Position numbers and translations under genes: made by a program
Assembly (NCBI GenBank): GCA_027323595.1
Contig: DAHWBL010000253.1
Coordinates: 1-32,848, forward strand
Source of the DNA: Acetobacteraceae bacterium
Lineage (GTDB): Bacteria; Pseudomonadota; Alphaproteobacteria; Acetobacterales; Acetobacteraceae
DNA length: 32,848 bases
Direction of reading: 5' to 3'
Notes under the pieces: model-generated
What the model was told of the DNA's origin: nothing
Database searches by the model: none
Seen by the model: only the letters and a program-made list of their open reading frames with translations
In this document: positions 1 through 6,442 of the stretch, piece after piece
Layout of the letters: each line of letters opens with the position of its first letter
How positions within the stretch are numbered: position 1 is the first letter of the stretch

Positions 1-36
1 CAGGCTCAACGCGGCACAAAGGACGGCCAGTCGCAT
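1..36 (-). CDS. 5' end of an unidentified exported protein (partial)
   Basis: An ATG on the minus strand at 36-34 shares one base with the TGA of the upstream amidase (TGATG), a common arrangement for coupled genes. The 12 visible codons read MRLAVLCAALSL, a positive residue followed by a hydrophobic run, as expected for the start of a signal peptide. The gene continues beyond the left edge, so its product cannot be named. In catabolic operons like this one, a periplasmic solute-binding protein would be an ordinary guess, but that is inference only. Confidence 0.5.
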   Translation of the reverse strand, partial: MRLAVLCAALSL

Positions 37-1391
37 CAATATGCTCCCGGCACGATCTGTTCGATCGCGGCGGCGAGCGCGAAAAGGTCGGCATCGCGCC
101 CGCGATAGCCGATCAATTGCAGCCCAAGCGGCAACCCACCGTCAGCGAGCTTCGGAAGGGTGACGACCGGCACGCCAAGGAGCGAGCCCGGAACAACGAA
201 AATCGGATTTCCCGTGGAGCCGAGCCCGACGGGTGCCGCGCCCGGCGCGGTGAGGCTGATGGCGCAATCGGCGTGCGCGAGCAGGCGCGCGTGCAGGGTG
301 CGAATTTCCTCGCGCCGCTGCAAGGCGCGCACGTAATCGTCCGCGGTCAGACGCGCCATCGCCTCCATCCGCTCCTGGATGGATGGGCTGAGTGCTGCAT
401 GGTCACGTCGGCCAAACACGTTGAGCGGCCAGCGCCATTCCCAGGCATTGATGGTGCGCGTCACCGGCTCGGCTTCGGGCAATGCAGCTTCCAGCGCGGC
501 GATATCGGGCGTGTCGTCAGCGCTGATCACGTTGATGCCGGCGGCGCGCAACGCCTCGGCCGCACGCAGCAACTCGGCTTTCGCGTCGCTGGTGGCGATG
601 GGCCAGCCATCGGTGCGCAGCAGCGCGACGCACGTGGGCCGGCGCGGCGCGGGCGGCGCGTCCGGCCCGGCGAGCGGCGCGTAACCAGGATCGCCGCCCA
701 CACGTTCAGCGATCGCACGCGCGGTGAGCCATGCATCGCCGAGCGATGCCGCCAGCACACCGGTGCAGGATTGGCTGAGCAGATCGAGCGATCCGCCGCG
801 ATTGAGCGCGCCGAGCGACGGCTTGAAGCCCACGACACCGCAAAATCCGGACGGGCGGATGATCGACCCCACGACCTGCGTGCCCAGGGCCGCGGGCAGC
901 ATGCCGCAGCCGACCGATGCGGCCGAGCCACTCGACGAGCCGCCGGGCGTGCGGGCCAGATCCCAAGGGTTGCGGGTGCCGCGCGGTTGGGTGGCGGCGA
1001 ATTCGGTGGTGACGGTCTTGCCCACCACGACAGCACCGGCCTCGCGCAAGGCCGAGACCGAGGCGCTGTCGAACCAGGGGCGATATTGCTCGAAGATCGG
1101 CGAGCCCATTTTGGTCGGAAGATCGGCGGTTTCGATAATATCCTTGATGCCGACAGGCATGCCGTCGATCTGGCTCGCCGGCGTGCCGGCCGCCCAGCGT
1201 GCGCTGGACTGGTCGGATGCGGCGCGCGCGGCGTCGAGATCAAGCGACACGAAGGCGCCGACCGAGGGCTCCAATTCGGTGATCCGCTCGATGCAGGCTT
1301 CAAGAAAATCACGCGGTGTGCGGGTGCCGTCGCGAAACGCGGCGGTATTTTCGTGATAGGGAGCCATGGTCGGGGCGGATCTGGTCATCAT
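36..1391 (-). CDS. Amidase signature family amidase
   Basis: This 451-residue protein belongs to the amidase signature (AS) hydrolases, which cleave carboxamides to acid and ammonia with a Ser-cisSer-Lys triad. The triad is visible as K83 (in GIKDIIE), S152 (after the PGG turn in the Gly/Ser-rich signature) and S176 (in VVGSIIRPSG). The S152-S176 spacing of 24 is the family norm. The usual GTDTGGSIR stretch is altered to GTQVVGSII, which may affect the substrate pocket. No signal peptide is seen, so it is probably cytoplasmic. Its ATG overlaps the monooxygenase stop by 4 bases, making it the fifth gene of the minus-strand operon. It probably deamidates a ring-cleavage product or an amide substrate. 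The true substrate is unknown, since AS enzymes range from GatA-like to aryl amidases. Confidence 0.9.
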   Translation of the reverse strand: MMTRSAPTMAPYHENTAAFRDGTRTPRDFLEACIERITELEPSVGAFVSLDLDAARAASDQSSARWAAGTPASQIDGMPVGIKDIIETADLPTKMGSPIFEQYRPWFDSASVSALREAGAVVVGKTVTTEFAATQPRGTRNPWDLARTPGGSSSGSAASVGCGMLPAALGTQVVGSIIRPSGFCGVVGFKPSLGALNRGGSLDLLSQSCTGVLAASLGDAWLTARAIAERVGGDPGYAPLAGPDAPPAPRRPTCVALLRTDGWPIATSDAKAELLRAAEALRAAGINVISADDTPDIAALEAALPEAEPVTRTINAWEWRWPLNVFGRRDHAALSPSIQERMEAMARLTADDYVRALQRREEIRTLHARLLAHADCAISLTAPGAAPVGLGSTGNPIFVVPGSLLGVPVVTLPKLADGGLPLGLQLIGYRGRDADLFALAAAIEQIVPGAY

Positions 1392-2608
1392 GCGGCCTCC
1401 TGCAATGTCATCGACGCGGCACGGCGCTGGCTTGCCAGCATGGCCGAGTTTTGCATGAACTGTACCGCCCGCGCGGGGTCCGCGGCGATCTGCGCCAACT
1501 CATCGAGATTGCGCCCGCGCACCACCGGATCGCGCTCTTCAAGACGCTTCTTGTTGCCGATCGACGCGGTCTGCACGAATTCGGTCGCCACCGTGCGGCG
1601 TTGCAGATCATACAGATCAAGCAGGCGCTGGTCCGCGCCGCCGATCACCGCGACGAGCTTTTCGACAAGGTTCGCCGCATCCTGCAAACCGCCATTGAGC
1701 CCCATTCCGCCGATCGGATTGTTCACATGCGCCGCGTCACCGGCGAGCAGGATTCGCCCGGCGCGGAACGATGCCGCCACGCGCTGGTGGGTGACGTAGA
1801 GGTTGCGATGCACCACTTCGTACGGGGTGGTGGAAGGAAAAAACCGTTGCAGCCGTGCCTGCACCGCCGCGTCCGACAGCAACGCTTCCTCGCTGGCCGC
1901 GGGGTCGGTGGGGAACACGGTGCGCCACAGGCCGGGCGGGCCGTCTGCCGACACCTTGAAGCAATTGCACCACTCATCGGGATCGGCGAAATAGCTGCGC
2001 GGGCAGTAGCCGCGTTCCGCCTCGAAATCGAACGGGGTGGTCAGCACGATGAAACGTTCCGGCCAGGTGAAGCCGTCGAAGGCGATGCCGGCGGATTTGC
2101 GCACCAGGCTGCGGCCGCCATCGGCGCCGACCAGCCAGGCGCCGCGGTGGGTCTGCTCGCCCGCCGGGCCGCGCACGCGCAGGCTGACGCCGGTGCTGTC
2201 CTGTTCGGCGGCGATGACCTCGTGTCCGTAGTTGATTTCGACGTTGTCGAGCTCGCGCAGACGTTCGAGGATGAGTTGCGCGGTTTTGAATTGTTCGCAC
2301 TGGATCACGAACGGATACGGCGTGAGCCCGGCGAGCAGGCCGTGATCGAACTCCGCGACCTTGCGGCCCGAAGGGCGGTCCCAGAACTGGAATTTCGGTG
2401 CGACCAGGCCGACCCGCGCCATGTCTTCGACCAGCCCCGCCTGCCCCAGCACTTCGAGCGTGCCGGGATGGGTGGTGGCGGCGCGGGGATCGTTCTGCGG
2501 GCATTCATTGAGATCGAACAGCCGCACACCGACCCCGGCGCGACCGAGCAGCAGGGCCACGAACAGCCCGACCGGCCCGCCACCGGAGATCAGCACCGGC
2601 TGATTCAT
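1388..2608 (-). CDS. FAD-dependent aromatic monooxygenase (class A, PheA/TfdB-like)
   Basis: This 406-residue flavoprotein hydroxylase shows the three class A fingerprints. The N-terminal dinucleotide motif GGGPVG is at 9-14, the DG motif GADGGRS at about 161-167, and the GD motif GDAAH at 290-294, followed by the NGGLQDA helix. These enzymes use NAD(P)H and O2 to hydroxylate an aromatic or heteroaromatic ring in the cytoplasm. The reading frame stays open upstream, but the ATG at 2608 gives the conserved MNQPVLISGGGPVG start and overlaps the cupin stop by 4 bases. The gene end overlaps the amidase start in the same way. The C-terminus is short compared with phenol hydroxylases, which carry a thioredoxin-like third domain. 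The setting between a cupin and an amidase suggests ring hydroxylation ahead of cleavage. The substrate is not predictable. Confidence 0.9.
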   Translation of the reverse strand: MNQPVLISGGGPVGLFVALLLGRAGVGVRLFDLNECPQNDPRAATTHPGTLEVLGQAGLVEDMARVGLVAPKFQFWDRPSGRKVAEFDHGLLAGLTPYPFVIQCEQFKTAQLILERLRELDNVEINYGHEVIAAEQDSTGVSLRVRGPAGEQTHRGAWLVGADGGRSLVRKSAGIAFDGFTWPERFIVLTTPFDFEAERGYCPRSYFADPDEWCNCFKVSADGPPGLWRTVFPTDPAASEEALLSDAAVQARLQRFFPSTTPYEVVHRNLYVTHQRVAASFRAGRILLAGDAAHVNNPIGGMGLNGGLQDAANLVEKLVAVIGGADQRLLDLYDLQRRTVATEFVQTASIGNKKRLEERDPVVRGRNLDELAQIAADPARAVQFMQNSAMLASQRRAASMTLQEAA

Positions 2609-2994
2609 GCCTTGCGGCTTTCGTCGTAGTAGTGAATTTCGTAGAGCACACAACCGGTTTCGGATTTGAACGGGCCGTGCACCGCGCCCGGCGGGCGGCA
2701 TGCATAGGTTGGCGCCTTGAAGTTCTCGCCGCCATTGCCCTGCGCGTCGTTGCCCACGGTCAGATCTCCGGACACCAGATACACTTCCTCCCAATGGTCA
2801 TGCACGAACGGTGCCTTGGTGTAGGCGCCCGGAGCGAAGCGCAGCAGGCGGGTGCGGCTGCCGGTCTTGGCGACTTCATCGATGTCGGCGGCGAGGATTT
2901 TCTGCTGGATGTCGTCGGGATAGCCCGGCGGGGGCGCGAACCCCTCCTCCATGGACAACCGGACGAACTCGATATGCGGCTTGTTGAAGGGCAT
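2605..2994 (-). CDS. Single-domain cupin protein, possible small dioxygenase or isomerase
   Basis: This 129-residue protein has one cupin barrel. Motif 1 is HDHWEEVYLVSG, with metal ligands H65, H67 and E69 or E70. Motif 2 is RPPGAVHGPF, with H106. All four expected ligand types are present, so a bound Fe, Mn or Ni is likely. Small cupins in catabolic operons act as dioxygenases, isomerases or decarboxylases, and some only bind ligand. Its place immediately before the FAD monooxygenase (4-base overlap) and after the GntR gene favours a catalytic pathway role, perhaps ring opening, but this is inference. A good ribosome-binding site, AAGGAG, lies 7-8 bases before the ATG. Confidence 0.8.
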   Translation of the reverse strand: MPFNKPHIEFVRLSMEEGFAPPPGYPDDIQQKILAADIDEVAKTGSRTRLLRFAPGAYTKAPFVHDHWEEVYLVSGDLTVGNDAQGNGGENFKAPTYACRPPGAVHGPFKSETGCVLYEIHYYDESRKA

Positions 2995-3018
2995 CGGGGA
3001 ACTCCTTTTCAGAAATCG

Positions 3019-3720
3019 TCAGATATGGCTGGCAACGTTGCGTCGGAAGCTGTCCACATGGGCGTGCATGGCGCGTTCGGCGGCGTCGCCATCGCGCGCG
3101 CGCAGTGCCGCGGCGATCGCCTCATGCTCCTCCTGCACCTCGGCATGGTGGCTCGCCGAGCTGAGCGCGATGAACCAGAATCGCAGCGACCGGTCCTGCA
3201 GGCGGCCGAGCAGTTCGGCCAGCACCAGATTTCGCCCGGCCTGCGCCAGCAGATGATGAAAGGCGCGGTCCAGCAGCATCAATTGTTCGACGTCGCGCGC
3301 CTGCACGAAGGCTGCGGAGCGGGCGACGATCCGATCGATCTCGTCGAGCTCGGCGGAGGTCGCGCGATCGGCGGCCAGACGCGCGGCCGCGGGCTCGTTG
3401 AGCAGGCGCGCCTCGATGATCTGCATCACCTCGTCGAGGCTGACCGGCTTCACGATCACGCCCTTGCGCGGCATCACCTCCACCAGCCCCTCCAGACGCA
3501 GCCGATCCAGCGCCTGGTGCACCGGGGTTCGACCGATCCCGAGCATCGCCGACACCGACGCCTCGTTCAGGTAGTCGCCAGGGCGGAACGCGCAAGTGAT
3601 GATGCGGTGTTTGATCGCCTCATAGGCCTCCTCGCGCAGCGAGCGCACCACCACCAGCCGCGGACGCGACGCGCGCGGCGGCGGGGCGGCATGGCGCGGC
3701 AGGGTGGCCGAGGCGCTCAT
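3019..3720 (-). CDS. GntR-family regulator, FadR/FCD subfamily
   Basis: This is a 233-residue transcription factor. Residues about 27-92 form the winged helix-turn-helix (SLREEAYEAIKHRI ... GIGRTPVHQALDRL). Residues about 98-225 form the all-helical FCD ligand domain. The FCD metal site is intact: D151, H155, H199 and H221. Such proteins usually repress catabolic genes and release DNA on binding a carboxylated pathway metabolite. Its ATG overlaps the stop of the DUF2848 gene by 4 bases, so it is made from the operon it probably controls. The candidate operators are the dyads in the 4413-4556 divergent promoter region, which would also place the plus-strand amidase and Ior-like genes under its control. 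Confidence 0.93.
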   Translation of the reverse strand: MSASATLPRHAAPPPRASRPRLVVVRSLREEAYEAIKHRIITCAFRPGDYLNEASVSAMLGIGRTPVHQALDRLRLEGLVEVMPRKGVIVKPVSLDEVMQIIEARLLNEPAAARLAADRATSAELDEIDRIVARSAAFVQARDVEQLMLLDRAFHHLLAQAGRNLVLAELLGRLQDRSLRFWFIALSSASHHAEVQEEHEAIAAALRARDGDAAERAMHAHVDSFRRNVASHI

Positions 3721-4412
3721 TCGGTGATCGGCAGGTGCTGGATGTCGTAGCCATGCGCGATCGAGCGTCCGGTGACCGGGTCGTCGATCTCGAACTCGAA
3801 CCGGTCGGACGGGCGGATGCCGCCCTTTGCCGCCATGGTGCCGCAGAACATCAGCGTGCCCTCGGGCAGGCCGTCGCCGAAGGGGAAGCGCGCCATCAGT
3901 TCCAGCGGGTCGAGCATGCTGGCGACCGAGCCGGACTGGTAGGCGACGCGGGCGCCGTTTTCATAAATGAAGGAGCGCAACTGAAGCTGATCCCAATGGC
4001 CCTGCACGCTGTCGAACGGCCAGAACACCGGGGCGATCGGCTTGTCGCAGATTTGCTTGGAGATGGTCATCCCCAGCGTCTCCACGTCGCGGTCGGTATG
4101 GTCCGAACCGGTACCGACCCATAGGCGGCCGCCGCTGCGCAGCAGCAGGAACTCGACCTCGCCCGACGAGCTGGTGCCGGTGCAGGTGATGCCCGGTGCG
4201 GTGGTCAGCCGACCGGGCGCGAGGCGCATGAACAGCGGGGTGGTGGTCGGGCGCCGCACGCCGAGCAATTCGAGCTCGGCGATGTGGTGTTCGAGTGCCG
4301 CCTTGTCGCGCCCGGTCCAGCCGGCGACCACCAGATGCTGGATCGCGACCGGGCCTTGTGCCGCCTCGTCGCGGTCATGCAGCAGAAGATCGAGCGTGTG
4401 CGGTGGCAGCAT
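3717..4412 (-). CDS. DUF2848 family protein, FAH-like fold
   Basis: This 231-residue protein matches the DUF2848 family. The C-terminal half, with GTMAAKGGIRPSDRFEFEID followed by DPVTG and AHGYDI, has the pattern of the fumarylacetoacetate hydrolase fold (GT...G ... D.e.ei.dp.tG). An acylpyruvate-type hydrolase, decarboxylase or isomerase activity is possible, but the family has no well-established reaction. The reading frame allows a GTG at 4418. However, the SD-like GGAG lies 5 bases before the ATG at 4412 and would touch that GTG, so 4412 is preferred. It is the first gene of the minus-strand catabolic operon and overlaps the GntR gene by 4 bases. In this context it may process a ring-cleavage product. 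Confidence 0.8.
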   Translation of the reverse strand: MLPPHTLDLLLHDRDEAAQGPVAIQHLVVAGWTGRDKAALEHHIAELELLGVRRPTTTPLFMRLAPGRLTTAPGITCTGTSSSGEVEFLLLRSGGRLWVGTGSDHTDRDVETLGMTISKQICDKPIAPVFWPFDSVQGHWDQLQLRSFIYENGARVAYQSGSVASMLDPLELMARFPFGDGLPEGTLMFCGTMAAKGGIRPSDRFEFEIDDPVTGRSIAHGYDIQHLPITE

Positions 4413-4449
4413 GGGCACTCCGGGGGCGCGTGGCAGGGTTGCAAGGCAT

Positions 4450-4461
4450 GTGAAATATCAC
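4450..4461. promoter_or_regulatory. Candidate operator dyad GTGA-N4-TCAC
   Basis: A perfect 4+4 inverted repeat with 4-base spacer lies in the 144-bp divergent region between the DUF2848 gene (minus) and the second amidase (plus). Size and position suit a GntR-family site and the regulator is encoded next door, but a dyad this short can occur by chance. Confidence 0.3.
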
Positions 4462-4477
4462 TGCACGCGAAGCTGGT

Positions 4478-4487
4478 CAATCGATTG
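4478..4487. promoter_or_regulatory. Candidate operator palindrome CAATCGATTG
   Basis: A perfect 10-bp palindrome lies 70 bp upstream of the plus-strand amidase ATG and 66 bp upstream of the DUF2848 start. It may be a second binding site for the adjacent GntR regulator. It is not flanked by further symmetry, and no clear -35/-10 pair was identified in this region. Confidence 0.3.
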
Positions 4488-4556
4488 CGCGCACCTCGCG
4501 CGCCCTGTAGCTGATTTATTCTTGCCACGTTCGACCCACAGCACCGGACCAGTCCC

Positions 4557-5897
4557 ATGCTCGACCAGCTCGCCGACGACCTCGCCTCCGGCCGCACCAC
4601 TGCCCGCGCGCTGGTGGGCGGCTGTCTCGACCGCATCGCCGACCCCGCCGGCGAGGGCGGGCGGGCGTTCGTACGCACCGACCCCGACCTGGCACTCGCC
4701 GAGGCGGACCATGCCGACCGGATGCGTGCGGCGGGTGCGGCGCCGCGTTTCGCCGGCATCCCGATCTCGGTGAAGGACCTGTTCGATGTCGCCGGCCAGG
4801 TGACCAAGGCGGGCACGCGCTTTTTGGCCGGCACTGCACCCGCGCGGGCGGATGCGCCGGCTATCGCGCGGCTGCGGGCGGCCGGGTTTGTTATTGTCGG
4901 GCGCACCAACATGACCGAGCTGGCGTTTTCCGGCCTGGGGCTGAACCCGCATTACGGCACGCCGGCGAACCCGTTCGATCGGGCCACCGGGCGCATTCCC
5001 GGCGGCAGCTCCGCGGGTGCGGCGGTGTCGATCACAGATCGGATGGCGTTTGGCGCGATCGGCACCGACACTGGCGGGTCCTGCAGAATTCCCGCAGCGC
5101 TGTGCGGCATCGTCGGCTTCAAGCCGACCGCGCGGCGGGTGCCGACCGCCGGCGCCGTGCCGTTGTCCACCACGCTCGATTCGGTCGGACCGCTCGCCAA
5201 TTGCGTGCGCGATGTCGCGATCCTGGATGTGATCATGGCCGGCGAGGCGACGGCGGCGCGCGCGGTGCCACCCGTGCGCGGGCTGCGGCTTGCGGTGCCG
5301 CGCGATGTGGTGCTGGACGGCATGGACGCGGCGGTGGAAGCAGGCTTCGCCCGCGCGCTCGACCGGCTTGGTGCGGCCGGGGCGCTGGTTTCGTACGTAT
5401 CGATGCCGCACTTCGCTGAGCTGGCCGGCATCAATGCCAAGGGCGGGTTTTCCGCCGCCGAGGCGTATCACTGGAACCGGCCTTATATCGACACCCAGGC
5501 CGATCTGTATGATCCGCGCGTCATTGTGCGCATCCGCCGCGGCGCGGGACAGAGTGCCGCCGATTATCTCGATCTGCTCGCCGCGCGTGCGGACGCCATC
5601 GCGCGGCTGGATGCGGCGACCGCGGATTGGGACGCGCTGATCATGCCCACGGTGCCCACCATCGCGCCGGCGATCGATGATCTGGATGACGACGCGGAAT
5701 TCGCCCGCGTCAATTTGTTGATGCTGCGCAACCCGACCTTCGCCAATTTCTTTGATCGGTGCGCGCTGTCGATCCCGGTGCAGGAAGCGGGCACCGCGCC
5801 GGTGGGGCTGATGCTGATGGGGCGGACCGGCGACGATGCGCGGCTGCTGGGCATCGGTGCGGCGCTCGAAGGCATGTTGTCGCCACCGGCAAGGTAA
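4557..5897 (+). CDS. Amidase signature family amidase (second copy)
   Basis: This 446-residue AS-family hydrolase has a complete triad: K73 (in ISVKDLFDVAG), S151 (in IPGGSSAGAAVS) and S175 (in GTDTGGSCRIPAAL). The 24-residue S-S spacing is canonical. Unlike the amidase at 36-1391, it retains the standard GTDTGGS nucleophile loop, so the two are paralogues of one family rather than recent duplicates. No signal peptide is seen. It is the first gene of the plus-strand unit divergent from the GntR operon, 77 bp ahead of the [2Fe-2S] gene of a molybdenum hydroxylase. Together these suggest that hydroxylation of an N-heterocycle and amide hydrolysis belong to one route. The substrate is unknown. 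Confidence 0.92.
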   Translation: MLDQLADDLASGRTTARALVGGCLDRIADPAGEGGRAFVRTDPDLALAEADHADRMRAAGAAPRFAGIPISVKDLFDVAGQVTKAGTRFLAGTAPARADAPAIARLRAAGFVIVGRTNMTELAFSGLGLNPHYGTPANPFDRATGRIPGGSSAGAAVSITDRMAFGAIGTDTGGSCRIPAALCGIVGFKPTARRVPTAGAVPLSTTLDSVGPLANCVRDVAILDVIMAGEATAARAVPPVRGLRLAVPRDVVLDGMDAAVEAGFARALDRLGAAGALVSYVSMPHFAELAGINAKGGFSAAEAYHWNRPYIDTQADLYDPRVIVRIRRGAGQSAADYLDLLAARADAIARLDAATADWDALIMPTVPTIAPAIDDLDDDAEFARVNLLMLRNPTFANFFDRCALSIPVQEAGTAPVGLMLMGRTGDDARLLGIGAALEGMLSPPAR

Positions 5898-5974
5898 CAA
5901 AGCGCGGCGGCCCCTCCCCGACGCGGGCGAAATCTGTCAGGATTTGCGCGAGGCGGGCACGGACGGGGGACGAT

Positions 5975-6439
5975 ATGGCTGATGTCGCTTTATCGGTAAA
6001 CGGTCAGAAACGCAGCATCAGCGTGCGTGATCCGGACATGCCGCTGCTGTACGGGTTGCGCAACGCGCTTGGCCTGAACGGGCCGAAATTCGGGTGCGGC
6101 CTTGGGCAGTGCGGCGCCTGCACGGTTATCATCGATGGTGTGGCGCAGCGTTCCTGCATGATCAGCGTCAGGGACGCCGCCGGGCATGAGGTCACGACGC
6201 TCGAAGGTCTGGGCAGCGCGACCGCTCCGGGGCGGGTGCAGCGCGCGTTCATCGCCGAGGTGGCGGCGCAATGCGGGTATTGCACGAACGGCATGATCAT
6301 GACGGTGCATGCGCTGCTGACGCGCGATCCGCATCCGAGCGAGGCGGACGTGCGCCGCGAGCTGGCAGGCAATCTGTGTCGCTGCGGCAGCCATGTGCGG
6401 GTGCTGGCCGCGGCCCGGCGCGCCGCGGCGGAGGGCTGA
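5975..6439 (+). CDS. [2Fe-2S] small subunit of molybdenum hydroxylase (IorA-like)
   Basis: This 154-residue protein has two iron-sulfur domains. The N-terminal plant-type cluster uses C41, C46, C49 and C61 (CGLGQCGAC ... C). The C-terminal helical cluster uses C100, C103, C135 and C137 (CGYC ... CRC). It passes electrons from the molybdopterin site of the partner encoded immediately downstream (3-base gap). The frame is open well upstream, but the ATG at 5975 follows a GGGGGA ribosome-binding site at a spacing of about 4 bases and matches the family start. With the next gene it forms an isoquinoline 1-oxidoreductase-like or nicotinate dehydrogenase-like pair without an FAD subunit. The final electron acceptor (a cytochrome c in some relatives) is not encoded nearby. 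Confidence 0.92.
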   Translation: MADVALSVNGQKRSISVRDPDMPLLYGLRNALGLNGPKFGCGLGQCGACTVIIDGVAQRSCMISVRDAAGHEVTTLEGLGSATAPGRVQRAFIAEVAAQCGYCTNGMIMTVHALLTRDPHPSEADVRRELAGNLCRCGSHVRVLAAARRAAAEG

Positions 6440-6442
6440 GCG

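Noticed and set aside
36..5897. The two amidases as a recent tandem duplication
   Set aside because: They share only the family motifs; the nucleophile loop differs (GTQVVGSII versus GTDTGGSCR) and they lie on opposite strands in separate operons.
4458..5900. A 480-codon open frame on the minus strand
   Set aside because: It mirrors the amidase at 4557-5897, whose catalytic triad is intact, so the plus-strand gene is the real one.
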